The notes under the pieces: model-generated
What the model saw: the letters and a program-made list of their open reading frames with translations, nothing else
Databases searched by the model: none
What the model was told of the DNA's origin: nothing
Shown here: positions 54,140 through 63,214 of the stretch, piece by piece
Numbering within the stretch: position 1 is the first letter of the stretch
How the letters are laid out: every line of letters starts with the position of its first letter
Source: Ryuthela nishihirai
Lineage: Eukaryota; Arthropoda; Arachnida; Araneae; Heptathelidae
Reading direction: 5' to 3'
Length of the DNA: 64,000 nucleotides
Assembly (NCBI GenBank): GCA_038380435.1
Contig: JAWZYU010000057.1
Coordinates: forward strand, 1,991,201 to 2,055,200
Made by a program: the position numbers and the translations under genes

Positions 54140-54830
54140 AAGGGGGGTGGGTCAGAAAATATTTCCCTTTGACTTTTACTAATATCCGCCCCTTTGCAGA
54201 CAGCAAATGCGTGTCTGTACATAGTTGGAAATCTCATGAGTACATTCCTGAGCAATATTAGTTGGATATAGCTCTCTGTTGTGTTTTGTCCCGAACCAGA
54301 GGACCTGAACAAGGGTTATCTTGACACAATTTTGAAATTTGGTCTCTTTAGACTGAGCAGTACGACCAGTTGATCTGTGACGTCAATGCCAGGGCTTTGT
54401 TGGTCCAAATGAAAGAGAACTCCCTCTTTCATGTAGAGAGGGTCAGGGGCGTTCGTGGCAAGGCTAGTGTTTTGACCTTCCAAGGCATCTATAATCTCCC
54501 TGAGGGCAGGGTCCTCCATCTGCATCTCCCTCAGCAGGGATCAGTCTCCTATTTGGCTGGGAGGGTGTTTGTCCTTCTCATGTATGTTTCCTGACAGGGT
54601 ATCGGCGAGGATATTGTGTTCCCATGGGTAATAAACGACATCGGTATCATAATCCTGAAATGTGAGGTTCCACTTCTCTAATCTGTTAGAAAAGTCTTTA
54701 AGATTTCATTAATTATGACAAGGGGAAGTGATCAAATGCGACTGTGAATCGGCGACCATAGAGATAGTTTTTGAAATGGCTGATTGCAAAATTTTATAGC
54801 GAGGGCTTCCTACTCGGTGGTGGAGCAGTT
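54140..54830 (-). pseudogene. Ty3-type LTR retrotransposon pol fragment, copy B
   Basis: Minus strand: RNase H tail (TTE-stop, then frames of QPFQKLSLW and DTDVVYYPWEHNILADTLSG), then an open 69-codon stretch 54,525-54,316 with MQMEDPALREIIDALEGQN, DPLYMKEGVLFHLDQQSPGI and DVTDQLVVLLSLKRPN, the linker before the integrase zinc finger. The H-H-C-C finger itself is eroded (FPTMYRHAFAVCKGADI). No LTR found. Both copies end at comparable points, so they were duplicated as a fragment and not inserted separately. Confidence 0.78.
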
Positions 54831-55362
54831 CACATTGGATGATTCACATTCTTTGGAACTCACGCTCAAGATTTCCTGTTAAAAATTCGTAACTATAATA
54901 AAACGTGTCTGTGGAAAAACAGGAAGTGGGTGAATTCCCATCATGTGTTAGGTATTGTTACATAAGATGAAGCTAGAAGGGGAATGGTGGATTCATCTAT
55001 AAGAGAATTGGGTAATTTACGGACCAACCCTTACAAAGATTTCGTTCAAAATATTAAAAATGATAAATTGAGTACTTTTATAACTTACTACATATTTTTC
55101 CAAAATAGGACCGGATTTTAGGGGGGTGCTGTAAGAGGGCCATGTCTATTTTGAGAATGCTATTATAGGTAATAGAGACAATTAAAATTCATAAATCTTT
55201 GTCTATTGGATGCGTATTTGAAGAGTTATTTTTAAAGATTTGTAAAAGTAAAGATGGGAGCAGTTATACTGCAGTGGAAATTCCATGTTAAATAATAATG
55301 TAAATATGATTTAATAGTTTAATTTCATCCTTTCTTAAACTCCTTGTTTTACTTTTCTTGAT
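54831..55362 (+). repeat. AT-rich shared block, segment B copy
   Basis: Colinear with 19,960-20,660 but without the SINE2 found there. Confidence 0.8.
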
Positions 55363-55747
55363 GGGGCGGGGGTGGCTCAGTCGGTAGCGCGCCAGGCTAG
55401 TAATCTGTAGTTCCCAGGTTCGAATCCTAGCTGGGTGAGTGTTGAGATTTATCTCCGCAAAATTCCCTGCCCTCGGTCAGTAGGGGACACCGATGGACTT
55501 GGAATAGGCCGCCGTCCGTCGGATGGGACGTTAAGCTGTATCCCCGTGTGCGGGAGAGCCATACCCTGTGCACGTTAAAGAACACGCTGGATGGCCTTGA
55601 CGGGAGGCTACCATCTGTCTTCCAACAGCTGTTACAGTGGGTCCCCTCCCCCAACCTACTCTGAGCCTTCGGGGTCCATGTGACCTGGCCATTTAGCCCA
55701 CGGTGTGCAAAAAAAAATGCCTCTCAGAGGTAAAACAACCCAACCTA
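55363..55747 (+). mobile_element. SINE1, shared with segment A
   Basis: Flanked by perfect ACTTTTCTTGAT (55,351-55,362 and 55,748-55,759). B box GGTTCGAATCC. See 20,666-21,041. Confidence 0.93.
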
Positions 55748-56231
55748 ACTTTTCTTGATTTTTATTTGCGATGTTAAAAAAATATCCTAAACAATTCACC
55801 ACCAGAGTTAAAAAAAATTATATCCATAATTTTTATTTCTGTTTTTATTAAGATTACTTTTCCTTCATAATGCCACTTAAAGAAAATTTAAATAAATTTT
55901 TGCAAGTATTCTTATTCCCATTTCATCAAGGACTTCTTTAGAAAATTCTTACGGAATTGGATATACGAATTTCTGTATCTAATTCTCCAAAAAATATCCT
56001 CATTTCGCGTTGGGGATTCCTTTTCAGTATATTGAAATTGAAGTCTTGTTCATAATACATCGATGCTGTGTATTTGTTATCGTGAATACGTTAGCCGCTC
56101 CGTTAGCCGATGAGTGACATGCCCACACATCGTATGCACTAGTGAAGCAGGAAATGACATCATCATGTTAAATTATAGGGATCGCAAGAGTAATGATGTA
56201 TTAGTTATATTATTCCTTAATATGTTTGAGC

Positions 56232-56623
56232 ATTGGATTCGATTGTTTTACCTCTGAGAGGCATTTTTTTTTTGCACACCTTGGGATAAATGGCCAGGTT
56301 ACATGGATCCCGAAGGCTCAGAGTAGGTTGGGGGAGGGGACCCACTGGAACAGCTGTTGGGAGACAGATAGTAGCCTCCCGTCAAGGCCATCCAGCGTGT
56401 TCTTTAACGTGCACAGGGTATGGCTCTCCCGCACACGGGGCCACGGCTTAACGTCCCATCCGACGGACGGCGGCCTATTCCAAGCCCATCGGTGTCCCCT
56501 ACTGACCGTGGGCAGGGCGGGGAATTTTGCGGAGATAAATCTCAACGCTGACCCAGCTGGGACTCGAACCTGGGAACTACAGATTACTATCCTGGCGCGC
56601 TACCGACTGAGCCACCCCCTATC
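56232..56623 (-). mobile_element. SINE1, complete, right end of segment B
   Basis: Complete head here (CTGAGCCACCCCC on plus). Partner of 21,559-21,930. Confidence 0.92.
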
Positions 56624-56686
56624 TTGATGGTAAAAGGGTTCCGTTCTACAGAAGAAATGGGACAGCCATTGGCTGCAAAATGTTGG

Positions 56687-57201
56687 TACAGTCGCCCAAA
56701 AAAATATCCGAACACTGTGGTTGATTACAGAATTCAGAAATAATCTCTGGTAACGATTTTTTTAGAAATTAGTGGTCTGGCAACCTTCGTGTCACGTGAT
56801 TACAGAAATCAGGAAAAATATCTGGAGCGTGTACAGCAACTGTACACGCTCCAGTTATCGTTCACAGCAAACTGGAGGTGTGTAGTTACTGCACACGCTA
56901 CAGTTTGCTGTGAACGGTAACTGCACATGCTCCAGTTTGCTGTGAACGGTAACTGCACACGCTCCATATTCATTGCATTATATATTCCTACGCATTATAT
57001 ATATTAAAAAATATCCGAACACTATGGTTGATTACAGAATTCAGAAAAAATATCTGGCAGAGATTTTTTTAAAAGTTAGTGATCTGGCAACCATGTACGT
57101 TGTTGCCAAATCACTAATTTTTAAAAAAGTCGCTGCCAGATATTTTTTCTGAATTCTGTAATCAACCATAATGTTTGGATACTTTTTTGAGCGACTGTAC
57201 A
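56687..57201. mobile_element. Composite palindromic MITE, copy 2 (two forward arms, one inverted)
   Basis: Same organisation as 43,149-43,736. Left end TACAGTCGCCCAAAAAAATA, right end TTTTTTGAGCGACTGTACA. Middle: CTGGAGCGTGTACAG, three bases, then CTGTACACGCTCCAG (perfect 15-bp arms), and repeats of AACTGCACACGCTCCA. The second forward arm starts at AAAAATATCCGAACACTATG (57,005), without the TACAGTCGCTC tip. Confidence 0.9.
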
Positions 57202-57261
57202 AGAAACTTATTTTTCAGTAGCTGATTAGATGAAGTAGTATATCCATTTTCAGTAGCTGGT

Positions 57262-58576
57262 AGATTGTGGAAGAATCACTTCAGTGAAGACGGAGCTCCA
57301 CATTCACTGAAGATTGTGGAAGAATCACTGCAGTGAAGACGGAGCTCCACCTTCACTGCAGACTGTGGAAGAATCACTTTCAGTGAAGACGGAGCTCCAC
57401 CTTCACTGAAGACTGTGGAAGAACCACTTCAGTGAAGACGGAGCTCCACCTTCACCGAAGATTGTGGAAGAACCACTTCAGTGAAGACGGAGCTCCACCT
57501 TCACCGAAGATTGTGGAAGAACCACTTCAGTGAAGACGCAGCTCCACCTTCACCGAAGATTGTGGAAGAACCACTTCAGTGAAGACGGAGCTCCACCTTC
57601 ACCGAAGATTGTGGAAGAACCACTTCAGTGAAGACGGAGCCCCACCTTCACCGAAGATTGTGGAAGAATCACTTCAGTGAAGACGGAGCCCCACCTTCAC
57701 CGAAGATTGTGGAAGAACCACTTCAGTGAAGACGGAGCCCCACCTTCACCGAAGATTGTGGAAGAACCACTTCAGTGAAGACGGAGCCCCACTTTCACCG
57801 AAGATTGTGGAAGAACCACTTCAGTGAAGACGGAGCCCCACCTTCACCGAAGATGGTGGAAGAACCACTTCAGTGAAGACGGAGCCCCACCTTCACCGAA
57901 GATTGTGGAAGAACCACTTCAGTGAAGACGGAGCCCCACCTTCACCGAAGATGGTGGAAGAACCACTTCAGTGAAGACGGAGCCCCACCTTCACCGAAGA
58001 TTGTGGAAGAACCACTTCAGTGAAGACGGAGCCCCACCTTCACCGAAGATTGTGGAAGAACCACTTCAGTGAAGACGGAGGTCCACCTTCACTGAAGATT
58101 GTGGAAGAACCACTTCAGTGAAGACGGATCTAGACCTTCACCGAAGATTGTGGAAGAACCACTTCAGTGAAGACGGAGGTCCACCTTCACCGAAGATTGT
58201 GGAAGAACCACTTCAGTGAAGACGGAGCTCCACCTTCACCTAAGATTGTGGAAGAACCACTTCAGTGAAGACGGAACTCCACCTTCACCGAAGATTGTGG
58301 GAGAACCACTTCAGTGAAGACGGAACTCCAGCTTCACCGAAGATTGTGGAAAAACCACTTCAGTGAACACGGAGCTCTACCTTCACCGAAGATTGTGGAA
58401 GAACCACTTCAGTGAACACGGAGCTCTACCTTCACCGAAGATTGTGGAAGAACCACTTCAGTGAACACGGAGCTCTACCTTCACCGAAGATTGTGGAAGA
58501 ACCACTTCAGTGAAGACGGAGCTCCACCTTCACTGGAGATTGTGGAAGAATCACTTCATTGAAGACGGAGCGCTGT
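57262..58576 (+). repeat. 49-bp tandem array with hairpin units, about 27 copies
   Basis: Unit AGATTGTGGAAGAACCACTT, CAGTGAAGACGGAGCTCCAC, CTTCACCGA. Within a unit CTTCAGTGAAG and CTTCACTGAAG (older units) are exact reverse complements around ACGGAGCTCCAC, whose core GGAGCTCC is itself palindromic. Most units have CTTCACCGAAG, one mismatch. Sub-blocks with GCCCCAC, GGTCCAC and GCTCTAC variants are grouped, showing local amplification. Confidence 0.96.
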
Positions 58577-58845
58577 CTTCTCCGAAAAGCTTCTGAGTTT
58601 TCTCCTAGAAACTTTTAACACGCAAATAGTTTGAAGGATAAAATTTAAGATTTTATTGCTCAAAGACAGGTATTTTTAACAGATTATTTTTAATATAATT
58701 ATAGATCTCGTGATTATGACTGAAAGTAGGCCATCATAAACTCAAACTTCAAACTGCGAATGTTTACTTTTAAAAACGATTTTGACAGATTTTTTTTTTT
58801 TAAATAAAACCGACTTTCAGAATTTTTAACATTTTGCTCTGTTTT
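58577..58845. other. AT-rich spacer
   Basis: Nothing recognised; T-run at 58,790-58,800. Confidence 0.45.
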
Positions 58846-59262
58846 GTTGGGATGTTTTACCTCTGAGTGGCACTTTTTTGTACACCATAGACTAAATGAC
58901 CAGGTCACAAGGACCCCGAAGGCTCAGAGAAGGTTGGGGGAGGGGACCCACTGGAACAGCTGTTGGGAGACAAATGGTAGCCTCCCGTCAAGGCCATCCA
59001 GCGTGTTCTTTAACGTTGGGTTGTTTCACCTCTGAGCGAAACTTTTTTGCACACCATGGGCTAAATGGCCAGGTCACAAGAACCCCGAAGGCTCAGATCA
59101 GTTTGGGGGTGCGGACCCACTGGAACAGCTGTTGGGAGACAGATGGTAGCCTTCCGTCAAGGCCGTCCATCGTGTTGTTTAACGTGGGGTTGTTTTACCT
59201 ATGAGGGGCTCTTTTTTGCACACCATGGTCTAAATGACCAAGTCACAAGGACCTGGTTATTT
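58846..59262 (-). mobile_element. Three SINE1 tail modules in tandem, no head
   Basis: Plus-strand starts at 58,846, 59,019 and 59,183; the last is truncated after AAGTCACAAGGACCTGG. Boundaries are GTTCTTTAACGTTGGGTTG and GTTTAACGTGGGGTTG. Confidence 0.88.
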
Positions 59263-59880
59263 ATTATACATTATTTATTATATATTATTAACGTTTCTCA
59301 TCTCTCCGCATAAAACAGTCTCCCCTCTAACTCCTCCTAACGAAAGGTATCATCTGCCCCTTCCAGTGGTAAGCATCCGCCAATCAGAAGGAACAAATAT
59401 TAGCAAGGGCTTGAGAGTTCTTTGATGTTGCACTCTCTACCACGTGGGTCGTTTCTTTTCCAGGAATGTTTAGTTGCTATGGTCTTGATCGCTCCCTAGG
59501 GATGCATTTGGTGGTAGCAGCGCCTTTGCACGTCGAGGCACAGCGGAAGTTCCAGTCTCTGGTGGTGTCATCACCGCTTGTATGAATACCGGACAGCAGA
59601 CGAGAAGGTAAATTCTGGAGCCAACCAGAATCCACCGGATGTGGCTCTCAAGTCTTTGGTCCCTGTGCCGACAATGCTTCACAAAGGACACTTTTGTTAT
59701 CGTTCTGCGTACATATGAAAATGAATGCAGAACACTCAGGACAAATATGCTTCGAGAATTATATTGCCAGATCTGGTTGGACCTCCGACGCCTATGGCTC
59801 TTTGATGATGTTTACGACGACGACGACGACGATGATGATGATGATGATGATGATGAAGGAATGTAATTAATTAAAAATAA
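59263..59880. other. Unassigned, with a GAC/GAT run
   Basis: A trinucleotide run (GAC then GAT, 59,814-59,855) gives a poly-Asp end to plus frame 59,639-59,866 but the rest has no signature. Minus frame 59,470-59,691 also unrecognised. Confidence 0.45.
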
Positions 59881-59936
59881 AAAGGAAAATATTTATTTTA
59901 TTATTATGAGAATAAAAAAACATATTTCGTTTTCTC

Positions 59937-60045
59937 TCGACCTCAGCAGAAAAACAACACGAACATCCATGCCTTACCCGGGGCTAGAGCCCAGGTCCCG
60001 TAGATCAGTAGCCAAGAGCGCTAACCACTCGGAAACGGGACGGCG
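59937..60045 (-). mobile_element. SINE2 head-side fragment within a ~57-bp direct repeat
   Basis: CCTCAGCAGAAAAACAACAC to CGGGACGGC (plus). Flanked by near-identical ~57-bp sequences, 59,882-59,938 and 60,046-60,102 (both with GGAAAATATTTATTTTA and TTATGAGAATAA, ATATTTCGTTTTCTCT). Confidence 0.85.
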
Positions 60046-60066
60046 GAAAATATTTATTTTACAATT

Positions 60067-60412
60067 ATGAGAATAAGAAAAAATATTTCGTTTTCTCTGT
60101 TTACAGAAAATCTAAGGTTAGGTGAAATTACTGTCGAAATGCTTAAAGTTGGGAATGTGTCTGTTATCACATGGTTGACGGAAATGCTTGATATCTTTAA
60201 TGATAAAGGTATTGCTCCTAAGAATATTATCAGAGGTATTATTATACCTATTTTTAAAATGTTAATCGCAGATCTTCTGATAACTAGACGGGGTATCAGC
60301 CTATTTTGTGCTCCAGATAATGTCCTTTCATGGTTGTTCTTAACAGAATTAAGAATCTGGTTGATGGACAACTGCGTGAAGAGCAATGGGATTCAGATGT
60401 GATACGGGATGA
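60067..60412 (+). pseudogene. RTE-like LINE, RT N-terminal fragment
   Basis: Plus 60,103-60,402: ITVEMLKVGNVSVITWLTEM then LDIFNDKGIAPKN, RGIIIPIFK (matches the usual kGIIIPiFKKGD segment), after a frame change RRGISLFCAPDNVLS and VVLNRIKNLVDGQLREEQWD. These are the conserved segments between endonuclease and RT palm in RTE-like elements. Truncated on the right by the mariner derivative starting at 60,413, and the palm is absent. Confidence 0.78.
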
Positions 60413-60962
60413 ACAGGGTGATCCAATAGTAACAGAAAAGGTAAAAAGGCAATATTTCGAGAAGTACAGACAGTAGCACGATGCGGTTTTCACAGAAATG
60501 CACAAAAAGACATGGGATTTTTTTAATAACGGAAAATTTTGTTGCCAGATTAGTTACATTTGTCACTGACAGGTGGCGCTGTAGCGGTGTACAGAGGTCG
60601 GGCGACGTCATTCGCCATGTTGAAAGAAGCTATTCGTCATCATGTGACAAGAATTACAGCTGAAACCCTCTTCGATGCTGTGCAGAGTGTCGTGCCACGT
60701 CTGACAGCGATTCTCATGAATGACGGCCGTCACATTGAACATTTGTAATCCTAGATGCGTTGCGAACTACGCTGCGCCACTGTATAAACTACCTCACAAC
60801 TGAATCGCCACCTGTCGGTGGCAAATGTTACTATTCTGGCAATTAAATTTTTCGTTTTTAAAAATATTCCATATCTTTCTGTGAAAACCGCATCGTGCAC
60901 CTCTCTATACTTTTCTAATTATTGCATTTTAAGTTTTTCTCTTACTTTTGGATCACCCGGTA
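60413..60962 (+). mobile_element. mariner-type deletion derivative with ~165-bp inverted ends
   Basis: Left end CAGGGTGATCCAATAGTAAC, right end (inward) CCGGGTGATCCAAAAGTAAG. Inverted similarity continues for ~165 bp through GCACGATGCGGTTTTCACAG and TGCCAGA(T)TAGT(T)ACATTTG to the (C)GACAGGTGGCG. Between the ends only ~220 bp remain, with a transposase C-terminal remnant. Confidence 0.85.
60578..60748 (+). pseudogene. mariner-type transposase, C-terminal remnant
   Basis: Open to a TAA at 60,746. KEAIRHHVTRITAETLFDAV, then SVVPRLTAILMNDGRHIEHL matches the last helix and GxHxEHL-type end of mariner-like transposases. Catalytic domain is gone. Confidence 0.65.
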
Positions 60963-60971
60963 CTTATCAAA

Positions 60972-61440
60972 TATACTATATGAACAAACGTATCCAGACA
61001 GTCGTTCAACCATAACCTCCTGTAGTATGAAAGGAATTAATGTCTCGTTGGTACAACATTTGGTGCTACCACAACCCCCGAGTCTGCGGGAAATGCTTCC
61101 CACTATATTTTGGTACGTTGCTGCTGGAATTGCCTGCCTCTCTGCCACAAGAGCATTAGCGATGCCGGTCACTGATGCCTGGCAGGTCGGCCTGGCTCGC
61201 AGTCCTAGTTCCAATTCATCCCAAAAGTGTTCCATGGTGTTGAGATCCAGGATCTGTGCAGACCAGTCAAGTTCTTCGACATCCCTCTCATCAAACCATT
61301 CCCGCATGGTCCTCGCTTTGTGGACGGGAACGTCATCCTGTTGGTAGGGGAAAGGGTCTTCACCGAACTGTTGCCATCATGTTGGGAGTGCAGAATTGTC
61401 GAGAATGTCATTATGGGACCGTTCACAGGAATTATGAGGT
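60972..61440 (-). pseudogene. Tc1-like transposase, C-terminal half with right terminal repeat
   Basis: Minus strand: LPT-stop-WQQFGEDPFPY, QQDDVPVHKARTMREWFDER (second catalytic Asp), DVEELDWSAQILDLNTMEHF (Glu in NTMEH), with 34 residues between Asp and Glu as in DD34E enzymes. Then WDELELGLRARPTCQ, NALVAERQAIPAATYQNIVG. The right terminal repeat, on plus TATACTATATGAACAAACGT then ATCCAGACA, is at 60,973-61,001. N-terminal half missing, cut at RX (61,441). Confidence 0.85.
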
Positions 61441-62640
61441 TAGCAGTTAGTTAGTTTATACTGATTGATAGCATATTAGTGTTTTGTGTGATTTTTTAAG
61501 AAATTGTTTATGATTTATGTAATTTTATTGCCGTGTTATTAATTCAGTTCATTTATAGTTGTTTATTTATTTTCAATTCGCAATCGATTGTCAAATATCC
61601 AAATAGAATTGAAAATTTGTAAAAATACATTTATTCGCAGTTTGTGTTTTTGAATGCGTGTGATATCAGTTATATAGTCTATTACATGGCATGGTATAAT
61701 AATTCGGCTAAAGTATTCGTGATGAGACTTCAATATTTTTGTAAAAACATATGACATAAAAAAGGAGAAAAATAATATTCTCGATTGTTACTTTTGTTAA
61801 GTTTTTCAGCTTTTTATAGTTAACAAGGGCTACCTGTGTAAACTTTAGACATATGGTTAGAAATCTTATTTTTTTCGTTTAATCCGTCACGCTTTAGTAC
61901 TCCGGAACCAGTTCGAGGAAGATCTCTGCCGAAGCGGAGATTGAAATGAAAAATTCTAAAGTCGTAACTGTAACCGTTCTATCAAGTTGCCACTCAATGA
62001 AAACTAATCTTCTTGACAATCTAGTAAAATGCAATATTTCAGTTACGAATTTCGACATTTAGTCAACTGATGCATCTATTCCGGTAAGTATTTCACAGCA
62101 CACTTTCCTACATATAATTATTATTCCCTCTTTCTGTCATTCGATGCACCTAAGTTAAAAAAATGTCATCGGTACCGTGGTTCGAAATTTAGAATGTTGC
62201 GCAAAATGACAATTCACGAACTTTTTAATGACAGGGTGTAGTTGCCATTCATCCAAAACCAATCTTCTCATAATCGGTTAAAAATACATTTCAATTCATA
62301 ATTTGATATGCGATCTGGCCACCAGATTGCTTTAAAATGTTAGCATATTATTATAGTGGATAAGGTAAAAATATCTGTAATAAAATTTATCATAAATGTA
62401 CAGTCGCTCAAAAAAGTATCCGAACGCTATGGTTGATTACAGAATTCAAAAACAAATAGATGGCAACGATTTTTTTAGAAATTAGTGATCTGACAACCTT
62501 CGTGTACAGTACACGAAGGTTGCCAGATCAGTAATTTCTAAAAAAATCGTTGCGAGATATTTTTTCTGAATTCTGTAGTCAATCATAGCGTTCGGATACT
62601 TTTTTGAGCGACTGTACATGTTAACAATAAAGTTGTTGCA
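61441..62640 (-). repeat. RX repeat, minus copy with a MITE insertion
   Basis: Reverse complement is colinear with 50,290-51,600. Contains GAGATTGAAATGAAAAATTC variant; MITE 62,399-62,616 interrupts it. Confidence 0.8.
62399..62616. mobile_element. Simple palindromic Tc1-type MITE (one forward, one inverted arm)
   Basis: TACAGTCGCTCAAAAAAGTA ... to the centre GTGTACAGTACACGAAGG (~62,508), then the mirrored arm ending GAGCGACTGTA. 218 bp, almost a perfect inverted repeat, TA-flanked. Its arm is the closest relative of the satellite units at 1-655 and 5,408-7,718. Confidence 0.93.
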
Positions 62641-62929
62641 ACATGAAATTTATAACTTTTTTTTCCCATTGAATTTATCAGCTGATGTTTGACATCTAAT
62701 TAATACATGACTGTATTCTTTATTATTGATATTTATTTTTATATTACTGATACATGACTCTGCAACGTTTACTGCTAAAAATTAAAAATAATAAACGTTT
62801 ATAAAATAATCATCAATAATTTCGTACTTCTTCCATTGAAACTACCGCCAATTGTTTTATCGCAAAATTATTTTCCTCATAATTTTCCTCATAATTTTCC
62901 AATATAGAATCTTTTTGTTTCTCTAATTC
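62641..62929. other. AT-rich spacer in the minus RX context
   Basis: Minus frame with YEENYEENN-like acidic residues (62,938-62,820) is short and repeats ATAATTTTCCTC; not called. Confidence 0.4.
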
Positions 62930-63170
62930 ATAATGACACAACGATGAGTCTTGTGTCTAAACGTTCCCTCCCACACCTCGTGGCGGCAGCTCTCTTTTCA
63001 GCTCTCCCTCCGTTCCATGCGCTCTCCGTTAATATGATTGCTCTCTTAACTTTTGCCTATCCTGGTGGCTCCCGACGCATCTGCGTAACGGTCCCAAATT
63101 TTTAACAGTTAATGTCCAACATCCTCCGATTTTGGAGTGATCGCTTCATAGATTATAGCAGCTGTGCTCA
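62930..63170 (-). repeat. Block matching 49,604-49,800 in reverse
   Basis: Reverse complement AAGCGATCACTCCAAAATCG, AACGGAGAGCGCATGGAACG and GCTGCCGCCACGAGG. Together with RX it makes this locus a reversed partial copy of segment B. Confidence 0.75.
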
Positions 63171-63214
63171 ACGTGGAATACGCCGTAAAATATTTCGGGG
63201 TTCGCAGTGAGAGT

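Larger units (their letters stand above)
48930..56623 (+). repeat. Segmental duplication, segment B
   Basis: Colinear with segment A (16,890-21,930). Extra: 49,680-50,290 (with the GERFHQDI fragment), a private SINE1 (50,748-51,135) and 51,811-53,190 (RTE RT fragment and SINE2). Shared SINE2 (53,665) and both SINE1s (55,363 and 56,232) show that those insertions are older than the duplication, or reached the same sites twice. Confidence 0.85.

Noticed and set aside
57262..58576. CRISPR array
   Set aside because: Hairpin-containing units look repeat-like but there are no variable spacers; the whole 49-bp unit is repeated.
59470..59866. Coding sequence with poly-Asp end
   Set aside because: The acidic end is a GAC/GAT microsatellite and the rest matches nothing I recognise on either strand.
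62820..62950. Acidic minus-strand frame (ENYEENYEENN) as an exon
   Set aside because: Short, made of a local ATAATTTTCCTC repeat and not preserved in the related segment B sequence.
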